Shown piece by piece: positions 55,344 through 63,557 of a DNA stretch of 64,000 nt. A program made the translations under genes and the position numbers. The notes under the pieces were generated by a model, which saw nothing but the letters and a program-made list of their open reading frames with translations, was not told the DNA's origin and searched no databases. The first letter of the stretch is position 1, and each line of letters begins with the position of its first letter. Source of the stretch: Chloroflexota bacterium (GTDB lineage Bacteria; Chloroflexota; Anaerolineae; Anaerolineales; VGOW01); the NCBI GenBank assembly GCA_016197225.1, contig JACPWC010000056.1:124001-188000 (forward strand), given 5' to 3'.

Positions 55344-58300
55344 TCACACTACAACATTCACCAACTTCCCCGCCACATAAATCACCTTGCGCGGCGTCTT
55401 GCCGTCCAGATACTTCTTCACCTGCTCGCTGGCCAGGGCGGCCTGTTGCGCTTCGGCTTCGCTCAGGCCAACGGGCATCGTCAGCCGGTCGCGCACTTTG
55501 CCGTTCACTTGCAGAACCAGGGTGATCATCTCGTCGGCGGTCAACCCTTCATCGTAAACAGGCCACTTCTGTTGATGGATCGAGTAGGCCCGGCCCTTGC
55601 GCGCCCAAATTTCTTCGGCCATGAACGGCGCAATCGGGGCCAGCAGTAACAGCAGTGTGTCGCTAGCTTCGTCAAAGGCGGCGTCGCTCACCGACTGGCT
55701 TTGCGCGTCGTGCAGGGCGTTGGTGAACTCCATCAGCGCCGAGATGACGGTGTTGAAGCGGAAGCCTTCGATGTCGCTCGACACCTTCTTGATCGTCTTG
55801 TGTAATTTCCGGCGCAGTTCGCGATCCACCTGCTCGGTCTGCTCATTCGCCGCCGGGCGCGCGGCGGGCATCAACAGCAAATCCCAGGCGCGCCTCAGCC
55901 AGCGGTGTGTGCCGGCCAGGCCGTTGGTGTTCCAGGGCGTGGCCTGCTCGAAGTCGCTGATGAACATTTCGTAAGCACGCAGAGCGTCGGCGCCCCACTC
56001 GACCACCACTTCGTCGGGCGTGATCACGTTGCCCTTGCTCTTCGACATCTTCTCTTTGCCGTCGGGCGCTAAAATCATGCCCTGGTTACGCAGTCGTTTG
56101 AACGGCTCGGCGAACGGCACGTAACTCAAGTCGTGCAGGGCCTTCGTCCAGAAACGCGCGTACAGCAAATGCATCACCGCGTGCTCCGCGCCGCCCACGT
56201 ACATATCCACCGGCAACCAGTAAGCGGCTTCCTTCTTGTCGAAGGCGGCCTCCTCATTCTTCGAGTCGGCGAAGCGCAGGAAGTACCACGACGAGCAGGC
56301 GAAGGTGCCCATGGTGTCCGTCTCGCGGCGGCCCTTGCGGCCACCGGGCAGAGTCACGTCGGTGAATTCGGGGATGGTGGCGAGAGGCGATTCCCCTGTG
56401 GCCGTCGGCTCGTAGCTTTCGACGTTGGGCAGGCGCACCGGCAGTTCATTCGGGGCCACCGCCACTTCACCGTCGTCGGTGTGGATGATCGGGATCGGCG
56501 TTCCCCAGTAACGTTGACGGCTGATTCCCCAGTCGCGCAACTTGTAGTTGACCCGGCGCACGCCCTTGCCCGTCTTCTCCAACCATTCGATCACACTCGG
56601 TTTGGCCGTCTCGCCGGGGGCGCCGGAGAACTCGCCGGAGTTGATCATCGTCCCGTACTCGTCGTGGAACAGGGCGTCGCGATAGAATTCGACGGCGTGC
56701 AACATCTCCATCACCGTTCGCTTGCCGCGCACGTTCGGCTCCAGCTCGTGGCAACGCGCCAGAATTTGCCGCTCGCTCTCCACGCCGCCGAACGTCCAAA
56801 CATCGCCCGGCCCGAAGATGAACAGCCAGCGCGCGCCGACAACTTCGTTCCACTTGCCGGGCGCGACAAACTGTTGGGCGATCTCGACGTAGCGATCCAG
56901 CCTGGCCAGTGGGATGGTGATGTACAGCGACCCTTGCCTTTCCTCAAAGGGGATGCCGTCGGCGCGCAGGGCGGCGGCGAACCCGTCCTTCATCGTCCCG
57001 CCGAGCGCGAACGATTTCGCCAATCCATCAGTGCGCTCGATGACGGGCAGGATCGGCAGGCCGAACTTCATGGCGAATTCAAAGTCGCGCGCGTCGTGGG
57101 CCGGCACGGCCATGATCGCGCCCGTGCCGTAGCCCATCAGCACGTAGTCGGCCACCCAAATCGGGATGCGCTCGCCGTTGACCGGGTTGACGGCATACGC
57201 GCCGATGAAGACGCCGGTTTTTTCTTTCGTCTCGTCAGTGCGCTGCGCTTCGCTCTCGGCTTTCGCCATCGCCACGTAAGCGCCCACGTCGGCCTTGCGG
57301 TCGGACGTGGTCAGCTTCTCGACAAACGGATGCTCGGGCGAGAGCACCATGAACGTCGCGCCCCACAGCGTGTCGGGCCGGGTGGTGAAGACAGTGATAG
57401 AGTGATCAGTGATCAGTGGGTCAGTGTTCACCGATGACTGTTCACTGATCATTGGGAACCGCACTTCTGCGCCCTCGCTCCGTCCGATCCAGTTGCGTTG
57501 CATGAGCTTGATATGCTCCGGCCAGTCAATCGTGCCCAGGTCAGCGATCAGGCGGTCGGCGTAAGCGGTGATGCGGAAGAACCACTGCATCAGCGTTTTC
57601 TTTTCCACCAGCGCCCCACTGCGCCAGCCGCGCCCGTCAATCACCTCTTCATTCGCCAGCACCGTCTTGTCCACCGGGTCCCAGTTGACGATGGCTGGCG
57701 CGCGATACGCCAGGCGAAACTTGCTCAAGAAGTCCTTGCGTTCTTTGGCGCGCATCAGCTGCCACTGTTCAGCCGTCATCTCTGGCGCGTTTGGAATCTT
57801 GCTTGTGCCGCTCTCGCTCAACTCTGTTTCCAGTTCCGCAATCGGCCGCGCCGAGTTCGCGCGCGGGTCGTACCACGAGTGATACAACTGCAAGAAGATC
57901 CACTGCGTCCAGCGATAGTATTCGGGCGTAGACGAGTTGATCTCGCGGCTCCAGTCGAACGAGATGCCGATCAGCCGGAACTGCCGTTTGTAGTTCGCTG
58001 AGTATTGAGCAATCAGCTTGGCCGGGTTGGTCTTCGATTTGATGGCCGCATTCTCAGCCGGCAGGCCGAACGCATCCCAGCCCATCGGGTGCAAAACGTT
58101 GTAGCCGCGCATCCGGTAGAAGCGGCTCAAGACGTCGGTCGGCACGTAGTTGCGGCAGTGGCCCACGCTCAAGCCGTCGCCCGAGGGATACGGGAAGAAG
58201 TCGAGAATGTAGGCTTTAGGGCGCTCGTCGGCGGGCGTGGTCGCGTACAGCGTGTCGGCTTCCCACTTCGCCATCCATTGCGATTCAAACTCTTGCGGCG

Positions 58301-58484
58301 TGTACTTTTCGTTGGCGGAGAATCCGACGAACTTCTTCGCCGGTTTGGCCGCCGACTTCTTGGCAACTGCCTTCTTCGTCGCCTTCGCTTTCGGCGCAGT
58401 CTTCCTGACCGTCGTTTTCTTTTTAGCGGCTACTTTCGTCGCCGTCTTCTTTTTGGTCGCTGTTTTCTTCTTTGTCGTAACCAT
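55344..58484 (-). CDS. leuS: Leucyl-tRNA synthetase with Lys/Ala-rich N-terminal tail
   Basis: This class I synthetase has 1,046 residues from the ATG at 58484, longer than the usual 800-900. It has the HIGH region (FPYPSGDGLSVGHCRNYVP), CP1 editing text (VFTTRPDTLWGATFMVLSPE), KEKMSKSKGN and a C-terminal LQVNGKVRDRL. Two additions stand out. Residues 1-53 form a histone-H1-like tail of Lys/Ala/Thr repeats. Residues about 344-364 (ISEQSSVNTDPLITDHSI) are encoded by an in-frame word-repeat hairpin at the mouth of the editing domain. The T-box at 59261-59478 lies upstream. Confidence 0.95.
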   Translation of the reverse strand: MVTTKKKTATKKKTATKVAAKKKTTVRKTAPKAKATKKAVAKKSAAKPAKKFVGFSANEKYTPQEFESQWMAKWEADTLYATTPADERPKAYILDFFPYPSGDGLSVGHCRNYVPTDVLSRFYRMRGYNVLHPMGWDAFGLPAENAAIKSKTNPAKLIAQYSANYKRQFRLIGISFDWSREINSSTPEYYRWTQWIFLQLYHSWYDPRANSARPIAELETELSESGTSKIPNAPEMTAEQWQLMRAKERKDFLSKFRLAYRAPAIVNWDPVDKTVLANEEVIDGRGWRSGALVEKKTLMQWFFRITAYADRLIADLGTIDWPEHIKLMQRNWIGRSEGAEVRFPMISEQSSVNTDPLITDHSITVFTTRPDTLWGATFMVLSPEHPFVEKLTTSDRKADVGAYVAMAKAESEAQRTDETKEKTGVFIGAYAVNPVNGERIPIWVADYVLMGYGTGAIMAVPAHDARDFEFAMKFGLPILPVIERTDGLAKSFALGGTMKDGFAAALRADGIPFEERQGSLYITIPLARLDRYVEIAQQFVAPGKWNEVVGARWLFIFGPGDVWTFGGVESERQILARCHELEPNVRGKRTVMEMLHAVEFYRDALFHDEYGTMINSGEFSGAPGETAKPSVIEWLEKTGKGVRRVNYKLRDWGISRQRYWGTPIPIIHTDDGEVAVAPNELPVRLPNVESYEPTATGESPLATIPEFTDVTLPGGRKGRRETDTMGTFACSSWYFLRFADSKNEEAAFDKKEAAYWLPVDMYVGGAEHAVMHLLYARFWTKALHDLSYVPFAEPFKRLRNQGMILAPDGKEKMSKSKGNVITPDEVVVEWGADALRAYEMFISDFEQATPWNTNGLAGTHRWLRRAWDLLLMPAARPAANEQTEQVDRELRRKLHKTIKKVSSDIEGFRFNTVISALMEFTNALHDAQSQSVSDAAFDEASDTLLLLLAPIAPFMAEEIWARKGRAYSIHQQKWPVYDEGLTADEMITLVLQVNGKVRDRLTMPVGLSEAEAQQAALASEQVKKYLDGKTPRKVIYVAGKLVNVVV
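57393..57455. repeat. Word-repeat hairpin inside leuS (TGATCAGTG type)
   Basis: Iterated GTGATCAGTGATCAGTG words face TGTTCACTGATCATTGG words. It is in frame and contributes about 20 residues to the synthetase. Confidence 0.85.
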
Positions 58485-58518
58485 CGTCGTTGTTCCTCTT
58501 CTCTTCCTCATTTTCATA

Positions 58519-58571
58519 GCACGGATATACAGAATGTACGGATGAGATCCGTACATTCTGATAATCCGTGC
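58519..58571. repeat. Near-perfect palindrome upstream of leuS
   Basis: GCACGGATATACAGAATG... pairs with ...CATTCTGATAATCCGTGC over 25 bp, with loop GAG. It lies between the hydrolase stop and the leuS start. Confidence 0.92.
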
Positions 58572-58574
58572 TCT

Positions 58575-59189
58575 TCATTCCTTTAGAAACTGAATCAACC
58601 TCTCGTTGAAAACTTTCCCAAGTTTCTGCGGCGCGCGGGCCGCAAGCTCTGGCTGGCCCTCGCCAAACTCAAAGACGTGAAGTTGCGAATTGGGAATCGC
58701 CTTCGCAAACATCTCGGCCTGCGAGACGGGCAGGAAAAAGTCGGCGTCCACCCACAAGATCAACGTTGGCACCTTCATCTCGCCGGGCAAACTCTCGCTC
58801 AACTGCTCCGCGCCCTCAGCGGCCACCAGCGCCAGCTTGGTGATCCGGCCCGGTTCGATCATGGCCGCCCGCCAGGCGACGAGGCCGCCCCAGTTGTAGC
58901 CCACCAGCGTCACCCGCGAGATCGCCAGCCGGTCGAAAACATCCAGCACGCAATCTACCGCGCTCTCGGTCGAGATCGGTCCATCGGGCCGCGCCGCGTC
59001 GCCGAAGCCCGGCAGTTCAACGGCAACAGCCCGGAAGCCCGCCGCCGCCACTTCTTCGAGAGTCGTGTTCCACGCCTGCCAATTGTTCAGGGGCGGAATC
59101 CGGCCATGCAAAAACACGACGGCTGGCCCTGAGCCGGCAAGTCTGGCGTGAGCGCGCCCGAAGGCTGTGTCAACGAATCGCGAATCCAT
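58575..59189 (-). CDS. Alpha/beta-hydrolase-fold protein lacking the nucleophile Ser
   Basis: The product is 204 residues from the ATG at 59189. The fold is clear (PAVVFLHGRIPPLNNWQAWN, GFRAVAVELPGFGDAARPDG, PTLILWVDADFFLPVS), but the nucleophile elbow reads LVGYNWGGLV, with Asn where Ser, Asp or Cys is expected. It may be inactive or act through another residue. It is the first gene after the T-box leader and precedes leuS, an unusual position for a hydrolase. Confidence 0.82.
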   Translation of the reverse strand: MDSRFVDTAFGRAHARLAGSGPAVVFLHGRIPPLNNWQAWNTTLEEVAAAGFRAVAVELPGFGDAARPDGPISTESAVDCVLDVFDRLAISRVTLVGYNWGGLVAWRAAMIEPGRITKLALVAAEGAEQLSESLPGEMKVPTLILWVDADFFLPVSQAEMFAKAIPNSQLHVFEFGEGQPELAARAPQKLGKVFNERLIQFLKE

Positions 59190-59196
59190 CAAAGTG

Positions 59197-59252
59197 ACGA
59201 AGGACGGATGACGAAGGACGAAAGTTGCGCCTTCGCCCTTCATCTTTCGTCG
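59197..59252. repeat. Word-repeat hairpin (GACGAAGGACG type) in the T-box leader
   Basis: Iterated GACGAAGGACGGATGACGAAGG words face CTTCGCCCTTCATCTTTCGTC. It lies between the T-box terminator and the hydrolase start. Confidence 0.82.
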
Positions 59253-59260
59253 TAAAAACA

Positions 59261-59478
59261 AAATCCCCCCGTCCGCTAGGGACGAAGGGATTCTCCGTGG
59301 TACCACCCTAATTCCTGTGCTAGGATCAGCGCAGGCTCTCGACGCTATAACGGGCCAGCCCGCTCAGTTTGTCTGAGTGCTCAGGAGCGAGTTCAGCCAT
59401 ATGGTGTTCCCGCAAACACCGCCGGATTTTCACCAATTCGTCCGACTCTCTGGCGGGATGGCTTACTACTCCCCTTCA
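59261..59478 (-). ncRNA. T-box riboswitch leader
   Basis: Read on the minus strand: GGAGTAG, stem I with AGAGAG and GAAC blocks, CGGGCTGGCCCGTTATAGCG, then AATTAGGGTGGTACCACGG (T-box motif at 59308-59294) and a terminator AATCCCTTCGTCC / GGACGGGGGGATT followed by TTGTTTTT (59292-59254). The T-box binds uncharged tRNA to prevent termination. The specifier cannot be fixed by eye; a CTG (Leu) in GGCTGAAC would suit leuS. Confidence 0.92.
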
Positions 59479-59492
59479 TTGCATTTTATGCG

Positions 59493-59520
59493 GTAGGGGC
59501 GATTCATGAATCGCCCCTAC
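59493..59520. repeat. Perfect 28-bp palindrome (GTAGGGGC family)
   Basis: GTAGGGGCGATTCA / TGAATCGCCCCTAC is a loopless palindrome between the T-box and tRNA-Ala. Related cores are at 38942 and 19601. Confidence 0.9.
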
Positions 59521-59540
59521 GATAATTGCCCCTACAATTT

Positions 59541-59616
59541 TGGTGGACCCAGAGGGATTCGAACCCTCGACCTTCTCAATGCCATTGAGACGCGCTCCCA
59601 ACTGCGCTATGGGCCC
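59541..59616 (-). tRNA. tRNA-Ala (GGC anticodon), CCA encoded
   Basis: A cloverleaf is readable: acceptor GGGCCCA/TGGGTCC with the G3-U70 pair that specifies alanine, anticodon loop ATGGCAT and T arm GAGGG-TTCGAAT-CCCTC. CCA follows the discriminator A. Confidence 0.96.
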
Positions 59617-59629
59617 GCAAACTTCAAGG

Positions 59630-59702
59630 TGGACCTGGAGGGAGTTGAACCCTCGACCTCCTCAGTGCGATTGAGGCGCGCTCCCAACTGCGCTACAGGC
59701 CC
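59630..59702 (-). tRNA. tRNA-Ala (CGC anticodon)
   Basis: Acceptor GGGCCTG/CAGGTCC with G3-U70, anticodon loop ATCGCAC, T arm GAGGG-TTCAACT-CCCTC. CCA is not encoded. It is 13 bp from the other tRNA-Ala and probably processed from one transcript. Confidence 0.96.
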
Positions 59703-59714
59703 ACAACTTTGGGC

Positions 59715-59743
59715 ATTGTACCCGACGGATTCTGGCCTGTCAA
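59715..59743 (-). promoter_or_regulatory. tRNA-Ala promoter
   Basis: On the minus strand TTGACA (59743-59738), a 17-bp spacer, TACAAT (59720-59715), 12 bp before the first tRNA. Confidence 0.88.
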
Positions 59744-59848
59744 GCAAACACGCTCAAAAAAATTTATGTATCGTTTCCATCCATCCTACCCAAAGCCTAT
59801 CTTCGGCCCAAACCATTATGCTCCATAATTTGCAAAAGGACTCAACCC

Positions 59849-61765
59849 ATGCGCAAGCTCTTCACCTTCACCTTCATTCTGACACTGTTGATCGCCGCCT
59901 GCCGGCCTGCCGCCACCGCCGGCCCGGCCCCGACCTCGGTGGTGGCCGCCACTGCCGGGGCGACGATCTCCCCTTCAACTCCACTTGCCACAACCGGCGG
60001 CCAGACAGCCACTGCCACCATCAGCGAAATCAAAGGAACTGCTGAAGAACGACTTGCCGTCAATGTAGACTGGGCAACTGCCATCATTGGGCAGGCGCTG
60101 GCCACCGGCAACCAGGTGCGCACCGGTTCAGAGTCGCTGGCAACCATTCAGTTCGCTCAAGGCACACTCGCCCGCCTCGGCCCGGAGGCAGTCTTCACTG
60201 TTTCTGAACTTGGCGGCGACTCGCAGAACCCGCTCATCAAACTGCAACTGGCCGCCGGGCAACTCTTCATCCTCATCACCGGCTCGCTGGGCAAGGGCGG
60301 CGTTGAGGTAGAAACACCCATCGGTGTGGCCGCCGTGCGTGGCTCATTGATGAGCGTTGAAGTCACCGACGATGGTCGCATCATCGTCACCTGCCTTGAG
60401 ACGACGGGCAACTGCCAACTGGAAAACGAAAGCGGCTCAGTCGAGATTCAATCCGGCCAGCAGGCCGAGATCGTCAGCGCCGACGAACCACCTACGCCCG
60501 CCGAGCAGATTGACGATTCGCAACTCAACGAGTGGTTTCAGAACAACCCCGAAGCTCAGGCCATCGTGCTGGAAGACGCCGATGCCGACGGCTACACCAT
60601 TCTTCAAGGCGACTGCGACGACAACGACGCCGACATCCACCCCGACCTGGACGACACGCCCAACGACGGCCTGGATCAAAATTGCGATGGCGATGATGGA
60701 GTCCAGCCCGACGAAGACGGCGACGGCTACACCGTGTTCGACGGCGACTGCGACGACGACAATCCCAAAGTCAACCCCGGGGCCGCCGACTCGGTTCAAG
60801 ATGGCCTCGACGTAAATTGCGACGGCTTCGACGGCATTGATGAGGAACTCTACGACGGCGATTACGACGACGACGGTCTGGCCGACGCCGGCGACAATTG
60901 CCCGGACGTTTACAATCCCGATCAGTCCGACTCAGACGGCAACAAAGTGGGCGACGTTTGCGACGCGGGTGAGGCCGCCGACATCATCGGCGATACGGAC
61001 GGCGACGGCCTCCCCGACACCTTCGACCTGTGCCCCGATCAATTTGGGGCAGCCGATCTCGCCGGTTGCCCGGATGAGGTTGAAGTCAAGGACAGTGATG
61101 GAGACGGGCTGGGCGACGATGTGGACTTGTGCCCGTTCGATGCCGGCCCGGCAGAAAATAGCGGTTGCCCGGCTACTGGCAACACGACCAACGATCAAGA
61201 CGGTGACGGCGTGACTGACGACGTTGACCAGTGCCCCGATAAGTTTGGCGACGCGGCCCACGACGGTTGCCCACCGCCCGACTCGGATGGCGACGGCCTG
61301 GCCGATGATGTTGACCAATGTCCGTTCGATTTTGGCTCAACTGAGAACGGCGGTTGCCCCGGCAGTGGCGGCAATACCGACAGCGATGGCGACGGCATCC
61401 CCGACGATTCCGATCAGTGTCCGACTCAGTTTGGCGATTCGGCGCACAGGGGTTGCCCCGACAACAGCGGCGGCGACCAAGACGGTGACGGCATTTCGGA
61501 TGATAAGGATCAGTGTCCGGATAAATTCGGAGACGCGGCGCATGACGGTTGCCCCCCGCCCGACTCGGACGGCGACGGTGTGACTGACGACGCGGACTGC
61601 GCGCCGTTCGACGCCAGCATTTACCCCGGCGCAAACGATCCGTTCGGCGACGACGTTGACCAAAACTGCGACGGCTTCGACGGCGGCGTGAGGAACCCGC
61701 GCATTATTCTGGCGCATAGCAACCTTTTCAAACATCAAGTGTCTCCAAAGGCGCTTGGTGTTTGA
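59849..61765 (+). CDS. FecR-domain lipoprotein with MopE and thrombospondin type 3 calcium-binding repeats
   Basis: This 638-residue surface lipoprotein (signal [18 protein letters not shown]) has a FecR-like beta domain (residues about 50-200: [39 protein letters not shown]). MopE-type modules follow ([29 protein letters not shown]). A long array of Asp-rich TSP3 repeats comes next ([20 protein letters not shown] and relatives), closed by a final MopE unit ([10 protein letters not shown]). It is predicted to bind many Ca2+ ions. The last 23 residues ([20 protein letters not shown]...) and the stop are supplied by a repeat palindrome at 61731-61762. Confidence 0.9.
   Translation: MRKLFTFTFILTLLIAACRPAATAGPAPTSVVAATAGATISPSTPLATTGGQTATATISEIKGTAEERLAVNVDWATAIIGQALATGNQVRTGSESLATIQFAQGTLARLGPEAVFTVSELGGDSQNPLIKLQLAAGQLFILITGSLGKGGVEVETPIGVAAVRGSLMSVEVTDDGRIIVTCLETTGNCQLENESGSVEIQSGQQAEIVSADEPPTPAEQIDDSQLNEWFQNNPEAQAIVLEDADADGYTILQGDCDDNDADIHPDLDDTPNDGLDQNCDGDDGVQPDEDGDGYTVFDGDCDDDNPKVNPGAADSVQDGLDVNCDGFDGIDEELYDGDYDDDGLADAGDNCPDVYNPDQSDSDGNKVGDVCDAGEAADIIGDTDGDGLPDTFDLCPDQFGAADLAGCPDEVEVKDSDGDGLGDDVDLCPFDAGPAENSGCPATGNTTNDQDGDGVTDDVDQCPDKFGDAAHDGCPPPDSDGDGLADDVDQCPFDFGSTENGGCPGSGGNTDSDGDGIPDDSDQCPTQFGDSAHRGCPDNSGGDQDGDGISDDKDQCPDKFGDAAHDGCPPPDSDGDGVTDDADCAPFDASIYPGANDPFGDDVDQNCDGFDGGVRNPRIILAHSNLFKHQVSPKALGV
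61731..61762. repeat. ACCAAGTGTCT-family palindrome
   Basis: The arms AACATCAAGTGTCT and AGGCGCTTGGTGTT pair through G-U wobbles. It is a diverged copy of the stem at 8097-8127 and overlaps the end of the FecR lipoprotein gene. Confidence 0.7.
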
Positions 61766-61782
61766 CGGGCAAGGAGTCTTCA

Positions 61783-62451
61783 ATGCCTCAAGCCCGCTTT
61801 ATCCCACTTTTGCACTATCAGGAATACCCCGTCGAAGAAATGGAACGCCGCGCCGCCGAGTTCTATGCCGAGGTCAAGTGGCGGCGCACGGTGCGCCATT
61901 TTTCGGATCGGCCCGTGCCACGCGACGTTATCGAAAATTGCTTGCGAGCGGCGGGCACTGCGCCCAATGGCGCCAACATGCAGCCCTGGCACTTTGTGGT
62001 AGTGAGCAACCCGGAGATCAAAAAGAGGATTCGAGAGGGCGCAGAAGAAGAGGAGCGCGATTTTTATGGTGGACGCGCGCCGGCCGAGTGGCTGGAGGCG
62101 CTGGCCCCGCTGGGCACCGACGCGCACAAGCCGTTTCTCGAAATCGCGCCTTATCTCATCGTCATCTTCGCCCAAAGCTTCGGCTTTCTTCCTGATGGCC
62201 GCAAAGTAAAACACTATTACGCGCAAGAGTCGGCAGGCATTGCCACCGGCATGTTGATCACCGCCATTCATCACGCCGGCCTAGCCTCGCTTACGCACAC
62301 GCCAAGCCCGATGGGGTTTCTGAACGAAATATTAGGCCGCCCGTCTCACGAGCGCCCGTTTTTGATTTTGGTCGTGGGCTACCCGGCAGAGGACGCAACC
62401 GTGCCGGACATCAGCAAGAAGCCGCTGGAGGAGATTGCGACGTTTGTGTAA
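61783..62451 (+). CDS. Nitroreductase family protein (iodotyrosine-deiodinase-like)
   Basis: The product is 222 residues from the ATG at 61783 (ribosome site AAGGAG). FMN-binding text is typical: [59 protein letters not shown] and [18 protein letters not shown]. The whole sequence is closest in layout to the iodotyrosine deiodinase/BluB-like branch, which performs reductive dehalogenation or flavin chemistry. The substrate is not known. Confidence 0.92.
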   Translation: MPQARFIPLLHYQEYPVEEMERRAAEFYAEVKWRRTVRHFSDRPVPRDVIENCLRAAGTAPNGANMQPWHFVVVSNPEIKKRIREGAEEEERDFYGGRAPAEWLEALAPLGTDAHKPFLEIAPYLIVIFAQSFGFLPDGRKVKHYYAQESAGIATGMLITAIHHAGLASLTHTPSPMGFLNEILGRPSHERPFLILVVGYPAEDATVPDISKKPLEEIATFV

Positions 62452-63291
62452 TTAGGCCGGCGCAAACGGACTGAGCGGCTCAAGCGGCGACTCGGATGCA
62501 GGCAGAGGAGGAAGGGATTCGGCGGCAACGGCGGCTTCAATGAAAGCCTGGGCGAGATCAGGACGTGGTGAAGTGGTTGGGATGCAGAAGCAGTCTTCCC
62601 ACAACTCTGCGCCTTCGGCGGGGAGGGTGAACGTCCAACCGGCAGTATTGAGAGAGTGGCCGACGGCAAGAGCGGCCTGCTCAAGTGACGTTGATTGGAC
62701 GCGAAGCGTGGAGATTAGAGATTTGGCTTGAGCGCGGGCGAGGGCGTCTCGGGTGTTGATCGAGTGGCCGAGCGATTTGAGGGCGGCGCGAAATGAGTCG
62801 GCGGGCGGAAGATGGACAGGCTCGGTGCGGGCCAGGGCGAAGAACTCGGTCCAGGAGGCGGGCGGCGTTATCCCACGCGAGAGGATGCCGATGACGCCCC
62901 GGTTCGCCGGCAGGCTGAAGGCGTTGAGCGGATCGTAAGCGCGCTGAGGCAAGGCGGGCGCAGGCACCGGTTCAAGTTCGCGCACCAGGCCGCGCTGGAT
63001 AAGGCCGGTGAGGATATGAGCAGGGACGACGGCTAAATCGTAACCATCTATTGCTTCGGCCACAGTTTTGCCAGCATAGGGGCCGAGTCTAAGCGCCAAA
63101 CCTGTTGCCTCGGCGGCTTGTGCGAGCGCCTGGAATGGAATCGTATGAGCCAACCCGACAGACAAGCGAAGGGCGCGAGCAGGCGTTTGAATTTGAGTTG
63201 GGGCGGCAGCGGGCGGAGGCTTCAGGCCCAGCAATGCGCCGGCGCCGGCGGCTCCGGCAAGTTTGAGGAAGTTTCGGCGTGAGAGTTTCAC
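62452..63291 (-). CDS. Tat-exported PotD-like solute-binding protein
   Basis: The product is 279 residues with a twin-arginine signal (MKLSRRNFLKLAGAAGAGAL). The mature part resembles polyamine-type periplasmic binding proteins: YDLAVVPAHILTGLIQRGLV, RAYDPLNAFSLPANRGVIGI, PPASWTEFFALA. It is shorter than PotD (about 350) and no ABC transporter genes are adjacent, so it is an orphan binding protein or a degenerate one. Confidence 0.75.
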   Translation of the reverse strand: MKLSRRNFLKLAGAAGAGALLGLKPPPAAAPTQIQTPARALRLSVGLAHTIPFQALAQAAEATGLALRLGPYAGKTVAEAIDGYDLAVVPAHILTGLIQRGLVRELEPVPAPALPQRAYDPLNAFSLPANRGVIGILSRGITPPASWTEFFALARTEPVHLPPADSFRAALKSLGHSINTRDALARAQAKSLISTLRVQSTSLEQAALAVGHSLNTAGWTFTLPAEGAELWEDCFCIPTTSPRPDLAQAFIEAAVAAESLPPLPASESPLEPLSPFAPA

Positions 63292-63321
63292 AGGGCGGAA
63301 GTTTGGCTCAAAAAGAGATTT

Positions 63322-63367
63322 GCGTCAAGCGAGACACCGGGTGTCTCGTCCTGCGTCATCTTGACGC
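63322..63367. repeat. Nested palindrome upstream of tRNA-Pro
   Basis: Outer arms GCGTCAAG (63322-63329) and CTTGACGC (63360-63367) enclose GAGACACC-G-GGTGTCTC (63331-63347). The outer right arm is also the -35 of the tRNA promoter. Confidence 0.8.
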
Positions 63368-63389
63368 TCTAAGTAGGGGCAGTTATACT
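63361..63389 (+). promoter_or_regulatory. tRNA-Pro promoter
   Basis: TTGACG (63361-63366), a 17-bp spacer, TATACT (63384-63389), 10 bp before the tRNA. Confidence 0.85.
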
Positions 63390-63399
63390 GCGGGCACTT

Positions 63400-63472
63400 C
63401 GGGGTGTGGCTCAGTTGGTAGAGCACCGCGTTTGGGACGCGGGGGTCCGCGGTTCAAGTCCGCGCACCCCGA
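63400..63472 (+). tRNA. tRNA-Pro (TGG anticodon)
   Basis: Acceptor CGGGGTG/CACCCCG with the C1-G72 pair typical of bacterial tRNA-Pro, D arm CTCAGTTGGTAGAG, anticodon loop TTTGGGA and T arm CGCGG-TTCAAGT-CCGCG. CCA is not encoded. Confidence 0.96.
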
Positions 63473-63477
63473 CAAGG

Positions 63478-63512
63478 CAAGCAAGTCGGTCTAAGATTGG
63501 GCCGATTTTGCT
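63478..63512 (+). terminator. Probable tRNA-Pro terminator
   Basis: AAGCAAGTCGG and CCGATTTTGCTTT form an imperfect stem just after the tRNA. Confidence 0.55.
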
Positions 63513-63557
63513 TTAAGGCCGATGAGGCTGAATCGGACTTTTGTCGTTCGACTTGAT

